Source of the DNA: Neodontobutis hainanensis
Taxonomy: Eukaryota > Chordata > Actinopteri > Gobiiformes > Odontobutidae
Assembly: GCA_024349245.1 (NCBI GenBank)
Contig: JALDNG010000525.1
Location: 1-64,000, forward strand
Direction: 5' to 3'
Length of the DNA: 64,000 bases
Position 1 is the first letter of the stretch, and each line of letters opens with the position of its first letter. The notes below the pieces were generated by a model. That model worked only from the letters and a program-made list of their open reading frames with translations, was not told where the DNA came from and made no database searches. Position numbers and translations under genes: made by a program. This document shows positions 45,232-57,450 of this stretch, in pieces.

Positions 45232-48200
45232 TAATTTAGACAGCCATAGCTTTTTAATTTGACCGATCAGAGAAATTAAAAGAGTTTCATATGAGTAAAG
45301 TATCGACGTTAATTATATTTTTATGTAAAATTTCGGTGTACGGCATTCAAATCTATAATTTTAATCTTTTGTAAACTACCGAAGTTCACAAAGTATTATA
45401 TAAGGATGACTGACTACGTTTGTGGTTTGAAGTATACCTTCGGGGGTTGTTTAACGCACGTCTATTGTTTTAAAAAATAAAACTCAAATTTTAAAGTGAA
45501 AATCATTAATCAACTCGGATAATTAAAATCTGTGAGTTATAGAATGGACTTCATGCACTAAATATCAACCAGTCAACTAAATCACGAATTTACGTCTAAA
45601 TTAATAAGATTAATCATGTTCTTTTTAATCTTTTTGATTCGGTTACAAGTTAACCATCGTCGTTGGTTTGTTGACAACCCGATTTATAAAGAATTGTCCT
45701 TCTGCTGTTCAAGTATCCATTTATAATCAAATTATACTTAATTCTAAACAAAGTAATTTAATGACAAGAAAAGTTAAAATTCTCAATAAAAACATGAAGA
45801 AAAGGCTTTTATATGATAAAATCTCAAACAGATTCGAAATCCACGAGAGATCATCATTTAAACGTGGATTTTACTCACTGATAATGAGATATTTGAAACG
45901 TGGATTATTATTTCACCAATATTAAGTGTAAATGAACATGTTATAAAATTTTTATAATCTCATATGGTAATTTAATTTGAACTTTTAATAGAAAATAGAC
46001 AGTAGATCGCTTGTTAATTTATAATTGGGCTGTGTTATCTTATCCCTTCTTAGGTATCGATTCACGGTAAAGTGGGGCTAAATTTAGCGTTTACATTTAT
46101 TTTTCCATTCACTTTTACTGTTGTTTTAAATCGGTTTTGAGAAGCTTTGAACCATGTAGAAGCTGACTTCGTGCTATGGCAGTTGCATCCGAGGAGATTC
46201 ATTCGATATATTTTATATTTTTGTTTGATTTGATACAAACGTTACTCTTTTAAAGGCGATTTCAGCGAACGTATATAGTTTAATATTTCTAAGTTGAATA
46301 CCTGATAAAAAAGACAGAATCGAGACCTGTTGCCAAATTGAACATCTTTAGCAATGATCGGATCTTGGGTTAATTTGATACGTGGAATGAGGACAAGCGA
46401 AGAAGAGCTTTTTCATCAATATTTGTGTTAAACTTAACGCCCGATAAATAATTTCAGCTTAAGGAAATAATTTTTTATTCGAACCCTTGTGGAAAAGTAA
46501 CTCAACCATAATTTTTCTGTTAAAACGAGGGAAAGTTAACGCAGAAAGTACGAAAGAAAACTCCCATCACCTTGGGAAAACTTTCCTCGTATTTAAATTG
46601 GGAAAATTTAAAATAATCCATTCTCCGGGTCTTGAACGTTTTAAATGCTTCCTAAATAAGTTAAAAGCAACATATTTGACATGCGTTAGTCCAATGAAAA
46701 ATCAAAAAGTAATTAAAACGTAAAATAAAAATGAAAGCTATAATTATACATCAACTAACTTTTCGCAATTTCGTTGGATCATCCTTTCGAAGAGAGTTTA
46801 TCAAATATACTTGTTGATAGCTTGAAAATACACGCCTTGAGGATAGTATTACCCGCAAATATTACCTATATTACTTTTTTAAGTTCCAATTCTCATAACA
46901 ATAAATGGCACAATTATACGGATCAGTCATGTTAAAATCTTTAATATGTATTGATGTTTAAGTTCTTCGTTTCTCACATTCAATTCGTCCATAAAATTGC
47001 CAAGTTAAGAGAATCGACAAAAACTATTTCTTGATCAAAAGTAAATTAAACCAAATTTACACGCAACTGTTTTGAAATAGGATGGTTGAGAATCTCTTAA
47101 ATTATATGGAATTTTACAAATTTATGATAAATGTTTTTTAATTTTCAATTGCAAAATACGTTAACAGTCAAACAAAAAACTTTTTTCAGTTTATCTGTGG
47201 TCATACTTAGTTCAAGATGAAATAGGATGAACCAAGTCTGAGAATTATTCTTGTGTTTTATGTTACAAAATGACACTTTAGTTTTAGTTTTATGATTTAC
47301 GAAAATCTGATAATAAATCCGAGCTAATGAAAAATTTGGTTTTTATTTTACGAGAGTATTTCACGTGAATCTATGAAATTGTGTTTAATAGCTCGAAACT
47401 ATAATTCCATTGATCTGAAGAGCTGATCATCGGACACGAATGCAGACGCGTTCAAAGAATATAACAGTTAAGTTTAAGATAACACCAGTTTTAATCACAT
47501 ATATGGGGATCGTTGTTTATTTTCATTTAATTCAAAACAAAATGAAATATCGCGGAGGTTTGTACTTTTCAAAATGCTATTTTCACCATTTTATCAATAA
47601 TATTCGGTGAGCATGGTGAATGCTTGACTCATGTTTAAATGAAATGTCTTTATCAGATAAAATCTAATCTTAAATGGATTACAGCATTAACTATTTTTTA
47701 AAACGTTGATACCATAATTTTAGCCATCAAACCACTCAGCCAAGGAAAGTTAACATAAAAACACAACTGAAAATCTAGGAATAAACTTAAGATTAAAAGT
47801 TACCCCGTTAAATTTTTCTACCCTTTATTTTTAAAAGTTCTTCACTGCCTTTATAAGGTCAATTAATTGATATGTTAAACTTATATTGAATTAATGGGAT
47901 AAATCTGATTGTTTCAGCTTAACTTTCACTTGAAAAGTAAAAAATTATGAGTTGAAGCCAACATGATTTTTTAGGAAATAACATTTCCATGTCAATTCAA
48001 GCCAAAACTTTTTAAAATATAAACCACAAATACTTTAAATAGAATTGGATTTTTTTTAATTTCAATATCCAAAAAAGCATTTATATTTTTGTCTTGGCGA
48101 AAAGATAACGGTTACAAAATCAGAAATAATAATAATTCCGCACGTGCGTATTATTTTACATACGTTCATCGTTGAAACTGGCCTCTCATCATGTCATTAA

Positions 48201-48251
48201 TTGTCAAAAAGATGCATTTTCGACCATTAAATATTGCATAAATGTCGCTTG
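45232..48251. other. AT-rich, gene-poor stretch
   Basis: About 3 kb. Weak frames at 45668-45925, about 46178-46260 (M-A-V-A-S-E-E-I-H) and 46487-46723 on the plus strand lack a start context, splice support or a domain and are not called. No RNA gene or repeat seen. Confidence 0.4.
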
Positions 48252-48468
48252 TTAGCTTAAATTTTTTGATAGACCACGACGATCAAAAGCATAACATGCG
48301 TTTAGTGAGTGAAGTTTGCCTATTTTTAGGTTCTCCATCGAAACTCTGACTTTAATGGTCTTGTCTAGACCGCTATAGTGTCGGGTATTGTGATTCTCAG
48401 CTAATAAAACTATCATCCCGTCTTCTGCTTTTAAATGGAGTCCTACGCTTTCGTGGTTGTCTTTTGAT
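48252..48468 (-). CDS. Unassigned exon, likely 3'-terminal
   Basis: A minus-strand frame of about 70 codons, open from a possible splice acceptor near 48464 to a stop at 48252-48254. It is strongly protein-like (L-H-L-K-A-E-D-G-M-I-V-L-L-A-E-N, then Y-S-G-L-D-K-T-I-K-V-R-V, then F-D-R-R-G-L-S). The first in-frame ATG is at 48416. Composition differs clearly from the AT-rich flanks. I do not recognise the family. Confidence 0.42.
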
Positions 48469-49020
48469 CAGTAAAATTAATTTTTATAGAGTTCGAATTT
48501 ATCTTTGAAACAGACCGATTTTATTCTTTTGGTATTTTAGTGCATTTGAATTCTGTACATCAACTGTTTGTGAAATTTGCTAAAATATAAAATATTAAAC
48601 ATTTTAAACCATTGTCGAAGATGAACTATTTGAATGAGAGGACTTCTGAAAAGTTTATTCAAATAAAACTCCATCGAACTTTTTTTATCAAATATACAAG
48701 GAAATTTTTTTCATTTTGTAAATTACGAAAAAAATCTATCGAATTAATTTTTAACACATCCAAACTGATAATTTAGACTAATTTTATGAAAATGATTTAA
48801 AATTCCATGTCATTTTAGTTATTATTTTCACCGTATTGATTTGATGTTAAGGAGTTATGTAAAATAATTTTTCAACATTAAATAATATAAAACAAATATT
48901 TTTGATATTTTCATGATAAACTAACATCTTGTAATCCATGTCAAACAATCAGTGAAAATAGTCACCCTCATTACAACCGAAATTTGTATCTATTTTGATT
49001 AAATTAAAATTATTTGTACG

Positions 49021-49195
49021 AAGTAAGAGACAAATCATTGCTAGAAAACGGGAGCGTATGATAATTTACGAAGATATCACCATTAAATAAGCCGCTGATC
49101 AGCTTACCGCCTATGCAAGCAAAACTTTTCCTAATCACCATGTTGAGTGTATTTTACATAATATCACTACAATTTCAATACTACAACAAATATAA
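49021..49195 (+). other. Coding-like segment with one in-frame stop
   Basis: The plus strand reads R-S-K-R-Q-I-I-A-R-K-R-E-R-M-I-I-Y-E-D-I-T-I-K, a stop, then A-A-D-Q-L-T-A-Y-A-S-K and H-V-E-C-I-L-H-N in the same frame, ending at 49193-49195. One stop within otherwise protein-like sequence suggests a pseudogene or an element remnant. No domain recognised. Confidence 0.25.
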
Positions 49196-50305
49196 CGAGT
49201 TCATTGTCAAAAATTGCGCAAATGAGAATTGTTCAAGTATTTATTATCAATAAATTAAGTGATTGCGTTCTCTGCAGAATTCTCTCCTCAATGCCCAAAT
49301 TATTCTAAGATTTTCCAAGAAATTAACATATTTGGCAAAACATCAGACGACCAGTACTTTATCACTACCGTTTAATCTATTTATAAATTAAGATTGATAA
49401 CATTGATTATTACGTCAAAAATTCGTGCGTTAAAAACACATCGGAAATACGAGAAATGCCATTTGCCATAGATATTGATAAAATTCAATATTTTGATGAT
49501 TTTTTTATCGCTCATATGAATAAAAGTGCACTTTACAACGAAAAGTATTTTGTTGATTTTATAAGTCAATCTGGGAATAGTCCTGTTAGAGCGCTAAACC
49601 AAAAAGGTATCATTTGAATTTATTGATCTAAATATAAATAGTGCAGTTTGCAATGAAATTTTTAAATTCTAAGTTTAATATCGACGGTTATATTTTATCA
49701 TTATTTTGCATCTGTTAAGCTGAATACAACTACAAATAACCTGTTTTTAATTACCATGAGAATGCGTAACGGTATGTTTAACCGGATATCTCTGCAATAA
49801 TTATGTAATTTTTTTAAAACCCTCTACTTTTTTATCCTCTTAAACGCTAGTTTTGTTATGAGGTTTCAAGTTAAATTTTTGATTATACATCGTTCGATAT
49901 GTATAATACACGATAAAGCGGTTTGAAACACATTTATTATCTTATACAACACAATATAATTATCGTTTTGTTGTTCATTATTACTCTTCTATCAAAAAAA
50001 TCTCTGAACTGATAGCTTTCATACATTTTCTGGCCATTTATTATATTGTTGTTTTCGACTAACAAAATTTGAGAATTTTTAAATAGCTTCAGTTTTCACT
50101 TAGAATAAATATCGCTAGACCGAGATTAAACTAAATCTTTTAATGCTTGCTGCATTGTCAACAACCATCAAAGTCAAGATTCGTAAATTATAGATTCAAT
50201 AAAAATGTTAATATAAACGTGCTGTATGATAAGCTGGAATAAAACATTTTCAAGCAATCAGATAAAATTAATCCATTTTTTAATTTGTGGCTCCTACTTT
50301 CCACT

Positions 50306-50452
50306 CTATGCACGGGTTAGCAGGCCATTTTGCTTTAAAATTTTCTCTGAAGACATATCAAAATCTGTGAGCACTATATTACATCTTAAAGTCTTCGTTT
50401 TATAAAAGCCTGCCGATTTTCCTGCTTTACTATTTTGCAAATCGGTTAATTC
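50306..50452 (-). other. Unassigned coding-like segment
   Basis: A minus-strand frame of 48 codons with protein-like content (L-Q-N-S-K-A-G-K-S-A-G-F-Y-K-T-K, then I-V-L-T-D-F-D-M-S-S-E-K), ending at a stop at 50306-50308. The following sequence on the same strand carries more stops. It may be a terminal exon or a remnant. Family unknown. Confidence 0.3.
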
Positions 50453-50700
50453 TCAGAATTTTTTCATTTAAACTTGAATTTCGGTTTATGCAAATCATAA
50501 AATTTTAGCCTTTACCTATATTGTGTTTATCCTCTTTAATTATCATTGCAAAAAGTGTTTACTCAACAAGTATACTGATTTAATTTTTGACGTTCAATAT
50601 TTTTATTTTCTCATAAATACATTAAAAACCTAAAAAATAAAGTTTTATTTTTGACTTTAAACTTACGAATAGATTTGGCAGATGCTGAGGGTTCATCGTA

Positions 50701-52629
50701 ATGAAATTAAAAGTTAGTTTAAGAACTGATTCAACACAAGATGAAAATATAAACTTAGTATTCAATAATTCTGCGTGGAAAACCTTAAAAGACCATATTC
50801 TGATTAAGAAAGTAATAAATTACCGTTCAAAGATGTCAACTGTTTTCAAGGAAGCTATACTGATTTTAAATCCACTAAATGTTGACGTGGAGAAGATTAA
50901 GTCAAATTTTAACGAAAATAACATTTTTTACAAAATGACTATATTTGCACTTGCTTCATTGATTTTTGTTCAATACTATTTCGTAAATTGAAGATTAATG
51001 TTTAGAGTTTCAAAAATTCATATTATAAAATTTGCAGGAAGGAGCTCGACAAGTTGTACCTCGAGCGGATCAAAATACTTGAAGAAAACGAAGAAAGTCT
51101 AAAGTCAAAAATCGAATCATACAAAAATGAAATTTCTGAATCTGTTTCTCATATGTGTGATTTTAGAATGTTCTCATTCAGGAAAATCATAAATCAACGC
51201 AGGTTGTATGTTTTCATGATATGAGAATCTTAATGATAGATTAGAAAGTGAAAAAGCTCCTTTTCATGATGAATATGAACAAATTTTGGGCAAAACTGAT
51301 GATCCACTGGTAAAATTTTTTTTAAATGTCAGGAACCCGTTAGTTTGAAACTGCAGTTCTAACATTTTTATGATTTAGACTGGAAGAAAGTATTAAAAAG
51401 TGCACAATCTTAAAACGCGAAAACGCCCAACTTTTAAACTCGAACACAGAAACACAGATAAAACTCAACGTAGATGTTTTTTTGATTTTAGGATTTAGTC
51501 AAACTCTTCATAAATAATAAATCATTAAATGACGAAGATTTGGACGAATCGTTAAAAAAACTTGCTAATTTTTCATCGGAACAGATTTCTTCTTCATTGT
51601 TACAAGTAAAATCGTCTCGGAAACTTAAAGATAACCGAAAGATTATTTGATTACGAAAACAACGCCTCCTTCTGGCTCGACTCATGTTGTTGAATTGAGG
51701 CAGTTAAAGGGTATACCAAATTATGATCCCGAGAAAGCTACGAAGAAGCACTTGTTAGAATTGCGGAACTTGAGGAGGAGTTTAAACAAGCAAACGTCAA
51801 GAAATATGAAGTTGAAATCGAATTAAAAGCCTTCAAAAATCACTACAAAGAGACTGAATGGAATCTTCACGAGTTTTCAAAATTTGTCCATTTAGAAAAT
51901 GCAATCAGGAAAAAGTCAAAGTTTCTGAACTGGAAAAACAATTGGGAGTTTATCATTCTGATAGTTGTCGTATTACAGATCTAAAGTAGTATTAAAATGT
52001 GAATTCAGCAAAATAATCGCTGACTTAAAATTTGAAATTAGTTCTCTTGAAGTCAAAATTCAATCAATGGTATTAAATCAAAAAATGTTTTTAGAAAGAT
52101 CAGCACCTTCTCGAACTTAACCAGCATTATGTATTTCATGTTATATATCTGATTTAGACCAACAACAAAAAAGTTGAACGTGAACTAGAACGAACTAAAA
52201 TTGAAAAGGACAAATATCGCACACAGTACCAGACTCTTTTTGAGTTAGACTGTTAAAAGTGTTGAATGAAAACCAAGTCAATCAAAATGAGCATCCCCAA
52301 GTGGCTGAGTCAACTTTTACAGGAAAGACATCCTTGTCCTCTCGAAACCGATCTCAATCTCCAATTAAATCATCATTTATACAAAGCGAAAATTCGGTTT
52401 TTACTCCACCAATTCCTCCTCCTCCTCCGCCACCACCACCTGTTATGTTTTCAGTTAAGCAACTGCCACAACCACAGTTTGCACCCAGCGAAACCTCATC
52501 TCCTGTCATGGAGACACCTAATTTTTACGTCACATTTGTATGGAGTTATCCGTTAAAATTTAGGCTCAAATGCCAGATATTCCATACAACTTATACAATC
52601 AACAACAAAATCCGCGCACATACTCTTAA
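50701..52629 (+). CDS. Coiled-coil protein with proline-rich C-terminal segment
   Basis: Thirteen exons, about 548 residues. Introns: 50983-51005, 51144-51166, 51203-51225, 51310-51332, 51356-51378, 51470-51491, 51711-51733, 51886-51908, 51964-51986, 52070-52094, 52131-52157 and 52538-52563; nine of the twelve are 22-23 nt. The first exon starts at an ATG at 50701 and has a hydrophobic stretch before its end. Then come long Glu/Lys-rich coiled coils (L-E-R-I-K-I-L-E-E-N-E-E-S; A-E-L-E-E-E-F-K-Q; V-E-R-E-L-E-R-T-K-I-E-K), a Ser-rich stretch and P-P-I-P followed by nine Pro (about 52407-52441). The end is Q-Q-Q-N-P-R-T-Y-S. Coiled coil followed by polyproline recalls shootin-type or formin proteins, but there is no FH2 domain; profilin/Ena or SH3 binding is plausible only. 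Two one-base frame breaks (about 51640-51655 and the T run near 52254) look like sequence errors. Confidence 0.65.
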
Positions 52630-53002
52630 ACATAAATTAACTCATTTATATAATTCATAAGTTATTCTTCCATACTTTTTGCATGTGTGATGCATATTTT
52701 CTTGATTGTCACTATATTCGCACCCGTTTCCTATCTGGTTATCATATTTTTGTTATTAAAACGCATCTTAAAAATTAAAATTAAATAATTCGACAAATTC
52801 CCATTCTGACCGTCATTTGTCAAGTCAATGAAAGAAAATAAAAAGGAAAGTTACCGGTTTTTAAAAATGTTTTTATATTTAAACGTTTGTTAAATGGAAG
52901 ATTTATAGGTTATGTAACCACCATTTTTTATTCACGGTGCGGTTATCCTCGTTGATATTTTATGATAACGTGTTCAAAAGATTAAGGCTTTTCTAAACTT
53001 AC
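52630..53002. other. Short AT-rich spacer
   Basis: Convergent spacer between the coiled-coil gene (+) and the unassigned gene (-). It presumably carries both 3' ends. Nothing else seen. Confidence 0.4.
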
Positions 53003-53365
53003 TTACGCGATAACAAAAAGGTTCCTGTTTTGCCAATCAGATGTTTGAATAGTTTCCCAGGGATATCTTTGTTTGGTACAGTTTTCGTGATGAGGATCAA
53101 ATAAAAATGATTCGTTCTCCTTTAATTTAAGAATATTTTCTGTAAATTTTTTGAAAATATCCACTAATTTGAGTCGTTCAGGCAAGTCGTGGAGTTTTAG
53201 GGCATGTATAAATGGTTAAGAAAATTGATGAAAAACTGGCTTCCTCTTTCCTTTTACTGTGGTTGTAGACAATAGATTGATCAAGATAACCGCACAGCCG
53301 GGTGTCGTTTGACCAAGTCTCCACTCTGTGAATGTTAACACGAGAAAGGAGTCTTCAGAATAGTT
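53003..53365 (-). CDS. Unassigned protein, partial gene
   Basis: Two minus-strand frames combine into one natural sequence if a single A is removed from the A4 run (T4 on the plus strand) near 53195: V-E-T-W-S-N-D-T-R-L-C-G-Y-L-D-Q-S, K-R-K-E-E-A-S-F-S-S-I-F-L-T-I-Y, then L-P-E-R-L-K-L-V-D-I-F-K-K-F and P-H-H-E-N-C-T-K-Q-R. It ends at a stop at 53003-53005, or runs on after a GTAAGT donor just there. The upstream end is probably at a splice acceptor (CTGAAG) near 53353; earlier exons were not found. The regular composition over 115 codons makes a real gene likely. I do not recognise the family. Confidence 0.45.
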
Positions 53366-54604
53366 AACACCCTCTTTTGCCCTATATGGACTTAATTTAA
53401 TTTTTTTACATTTCTTCGAACAGATAAATTTTATTTCGTTGATTTGATAAAACAGCTACAAAATAAAATTTTGTCATGCGCTGTTGTGAGTGAGAATTCA
53501 TTCAGCCAGGAACTAGTTAGAGCATTTTTGAGTTTTTATTTGATACTGGACTCCATAAATATCACATAGGAACATTTTCAACGTGACTATATGAGACGTT
53601 TTCAAAACTTATTTATATGGGCTTTCCATATCACTGCACAAAGAGGAGAAAAGGTTAAAGTTACTCATGTCTGTATCATTTTATAAATTTTCATCGTTCG
53701 AAGATAGGCCTTTAATCGGACATTCATTGAACTTTGATGTGATTACAGGGTTATAAGAATGATTTTATCAAAAACTATGGTACATTTGTGAGAAATAGAA
53801 ATTAAAAAGTAAGGGTTCTTTTTTTCAAATTTTATTTTAACCTGAGCTAAAAGCGACTTAATTCAACGGGGATTGTCTCCAACATTCGCGTCGTGTAAAT
53901 TTGCCATTCCTATGATCTTATCATATGTTTTGAAAGCGAGTAAAATTTTTACTACAATGAATAATTTTCCTTTCCGCCCTATTTCAAGTAAATCTCAAAC
54001 TTTGAAAATATTTATTGTTTACAGCCTCGAAAAGCCTATAGACATATTTAACAAAACGTTTCAACAAGCAGAAGAGAAAACAGTTTATTTATGATAGTTT
54101 TTTGAAAATACCCTGAGTAAGTCCGGAGTTTATCATCATTTATAGAGGCAAGACTAATCACACGTTCCGTTTCAAGAAAAAGACTGAACGCAATACCTAA
54201 TTGAAAAAACCCTAAACCCTAAGTTGTAAGTTTTATCATTTGGAAAGGCTTTAATTTTTATTAAACTAACGTGTTCTAAAAATGCAGCAAGGAAAAAAGA
54301 AAGATCACGAGAGTAAGTCTTATTTTGTGCCACTAAATGCCATTTTAAAAGCAACCCTCACAAAGAATAAAACTTTAAGAAGCAGATAAGTTAAACACTT
54401 TATGTTTTACATTGTGTTCTGTTGCATCGGTTTAAGTAGCAGTAACCACTTATCTTATGATGTCGTGTGCACAGTGAAGTAAAAATAAAACGTGTCTTTG
54501 GATGACGAAATTGCGCACACACCCAGAGTAATTTTTGTACTCACTCGTATTCTTTTCAAAAAACAGGAAGAAAGGTAAAATTAAACAAAATTTAAGACTA
54601 GAAG
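53366..54604. other. AT-rich stretch, no gene called
   Basis: About 1.2 kb upstream of the previous gene and downstream of DIS3. A plus-strand frame at 53873-54094 (P-I-S-S-K-S-Q-T-L-K) is open for 73 codons but lacks support. No other feature seen. Confidence 0.35.
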
Positions 54605-57450
54605 TTATCGGTGCTTTTTTGAAATTCCAGGGATTACTGGATTAATTATTTCCATCTTAATTCCGTCGAAGCAGAATATATCAGGATTAACCAGAATCCC
54701 AATTGAAACACGTTCGAATATTGTCAATTTTAAACATGAATCTTCGTTAATAATTTGACAACTTTGAGTATTTATATTAGTGCCCTGTTTTTGACAGTAT
54801 TCTGGATCAAATTTAATAAAACCGGAATAATGATATTCCGGAATGTAAACAGAAATAGCGTTGTGTAGAATTTTCGTGATATACCCATGGGCGGGCTGGT
54901 TTGAGGAACTTATTTGTTTTTTAAAATACATGTAGAGGAATAGCTTGGTAGACTCTCTTCCAGCAATAGTTGCGGAAACGTGACGACGATTAAGGTGCTC
55001 ACACATTTTCTGAATTATCTCACTGTCATATATGGCATTTGTCTGAGTGCTAAATTTATTTATCGAGCTTGCCAATAGTCGGTGCACAATTATGTCTGGG
55101 TATCGACGAATTGGAGATGTAAAATGAGTGTAAATCTCTTCTGCCAACCCAAAATGATAAAAGGATTCGTATGAATTTTTTCCTGAACAAATATAAACGG
55201 CTTGTTTCAAACAAAATATCGATAGCATTCGAATAATTTTATTTACATTTCCATCGTTTGATTTCGTTACCTTGTCAAGGTATTCAGAAAGACAGCACGA
55301 TGATGGCGACTCACTATACCCAAACCTCCTGTTTATTAACGAGTATAATTCTTCAAGCTTGTCGAGATCAGGTGTTGGATGGCAGCGCAACAATGATAAC
55401 ATCGGAAAGGCTTTATATATCTGTCTAGCCACCAGTATGTTTCCCAACAGCATACATTCTTCCACTAGTTTATTTGTTTCGAGTGATTCTTTAATTTTTA
55501 AGCCTATCGATTCGTTATTTTCAGAATCGATTTCGGATTGGAGTTCAGGAGAATCAAAAGATAATGCGCCCTTTTTCAAACGCTTTGATCTGATAATTTT
55601 TGTCACGCTTAATAACTTTCGAAGCATTGTGGCTGTTTCACCGTTTTCGTTTGGATCGTCAATAGTGTTTTGAGCTTCACTATAGGTAAATGCCTTTCTC
55701 GATCTTATCACAGACTTTGTAAATTTTATTGGAGGTTCACAAAATTTCCCAAATCGTCAATATGGCAAAGTATAGAAAATGCTAAACGGTCTTCATTTGG
55801 TCTCAAAGAGCATAAGTTAGAAGAAAGAAGTTCAGGAAGCATGTCAACGCGCCTATCTACCAAATATACAGTTGTTCCTCGTCTATAAGCTTCTTTATCT
55901 ATGGCCGTGCCGGGCAGCACAAAATGAGTGACATCCGCAATGTGAATTCCGATCTCATAGATCTCACGTTCTTTATTTGATTCAATGATTCTGATGTGTA
56001 GGGCATCATCAATATCAGTACAACCAGGAGGATCGATGCTACAGATGTTCAGATGTCTTAGATCAATACGATCTGTCTGACTTTTAAGAACTTGGTCAAC
56101 TCTCCATTCCGGGAGATGAATTTTATTCACAGACCCTGCCATATCTGGAAGGCATTCTAACACGGACCTGGAAAACTTTGAATATGGGACCCGCCGTTCG
56201 AATAAAATTGACTCAGACTCAGAATTAAGATCCCCAATATCCCCGAGAACTTTCACTAAATGTCCCCTTGGGTACCTGAAATTCGAATTCCAATTATCCA
56301 CTGAAACACAAATTTTTTTATTTTCGTACACATTCTTTCGTTTTGATTCAAAAAGTATCAAAGGAATGCGGCTGTCCATTGGTCTTAACAAAAAATAATT
56401 CTCAACACATGTCCCTCTCACTACTATTCCACAATATTGTTTCCAGTTTCTTCGAATAATTCCGACAATTTTGCAATAATTTTGAGTTTGTTCAACATTT
56501 TTCGATTTTAATTCTGTTGGTATGCTAAAGTCAGACCCGTCGTCAATTCTTAATTCACAAGGAAGGTCAGGAATATTGTAAATCTGTTCGATAGCAACAA
56601 AATCTCCTGTAAACGCTCGATTAATGTTCGTAAGACCAACGACTTGAAACGAAACCTGTGATTTCTTCATCAACACCGTTCCAGACATAAAATCATCTGG
56701 ACTCTGATAAAATATTCCGGATAAGTATTTACCAGATTTTATTCCAAGGTTAACGTAATTGCCAGGAACGTGGTTATCAAAGGTGCTGATAGATTCGAGG
56801 CCAGAAATGTTTTGCGATGCACTTGTTTCATCAACAACTAAAATATCAACTAATTCATCATAGCAAATTAACGATCTGACGTAATCAAAAACAGAAGTTG
56901 AAATTATTCCAGGTGACAAAGGAGGGTCAAAATTATAAATTGAAATGATTGAAATTTTACTGAAAATATTCTCGGAATGAGCTGTATACCAGGAGACAAC
57001 ACGATAAAATAATCTAGCCTCCCATTCTTTTTCACTTTCGGTCTTGTTTCGGCCTGTAAAAGTTTCAATGTGAAACTCGTTATTAAAGAGATAAAATGAC
57101 TTTTCAGATATCTTTAGAAGAACCTGAAGTCGCCTAAAAACGCCAAGGTTCGTTTTTTGGATTCGATTTAATACTGATTGAAGTATGACAACATTTGCAA
57201 TAAATTCATTCTCAAAGAGATCAATCTGATTGATTAAAACAGAAATTTCTGGAATTAATATATGAGAATTTGAAAAAATGGCAGACGAGCCTTCGTTGTT
57301 AGGATCAAGAACTTCGATATTTGGATAATCAACACAGGCCGTGCATCCTTTAATACCACAAGGAATTTCTTTTCGTAAATAATGCTCTTTAATTTCTCTG
57401 AATATATTCCCGTCTCTTGATTTCTTGATCCTAGAGCTTGATTTCAACAT
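54605..57450 (-). CDS. DIS3: Exosome 3'-5' exoribonuclease DIS3/RRP44
   Basis: Two exons separated by one 26-nt intron (55715-55740) give 939 residues (human DIS3: 958). The start M-L-K-S and E-H-Y-L-R, then the CR3 motif with C31, C36 and C39, mark DIS3 and the site where it docks on the exosome ring. A PIN domain (about 60-195) is followed by cold-shock/OB regions, then the RNB domain with D-P-P-G-C-T-D-I-D-D (D473, D479, D481, D482), the intact exonuclease centre, and R-R-G-T-T-V-Y-L, Y-T-H-F-T-S-P-I-R-R-Y-P-D and S1 regions, ending P-G-I-S-K-K-H-R. Clade-specific residues favour DIS3 over DIS3L. The four acidic residues of the PIN endonuclease site appear lost by my manual alignment. The enzyme degrades RNA with the nuclear and cytoplasmic exosome. 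Confidence 0.96.

Noticed and set aside
51476..51491. 16-nt intron in the coiled-coil gene
   Set aside because: The 22-nt intron 51470-51491 uses the same acceptor, keeps the frame and fits the size class better.
52407..52629. Formin (FH1-FH2) identity for the coiled-coil/polyproline gene
   Set aside because: The protein ends about 60 codons after the proline run; no FH2 sequence is encoded downstream.
55272..55673. Long plus-strand reading frame opposite DIS3
   Set aside because: It lies entirely antisense to well-conserved DIS3 coding sequence; it is a mirror frame. The same applies to plus-strand frames at 38224-38760 (NDUFV1) and 59937-60218 (WDR6).
54605..57450. DIS3L instead of DIS3
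   Set aside because: RNB-domain and CR3 residues match DIS3 (for example D-L-R-H-L-x-I-C-S-I-D-P-P-G-C), although the degenerate PIN site is a DIS3L-like trait.
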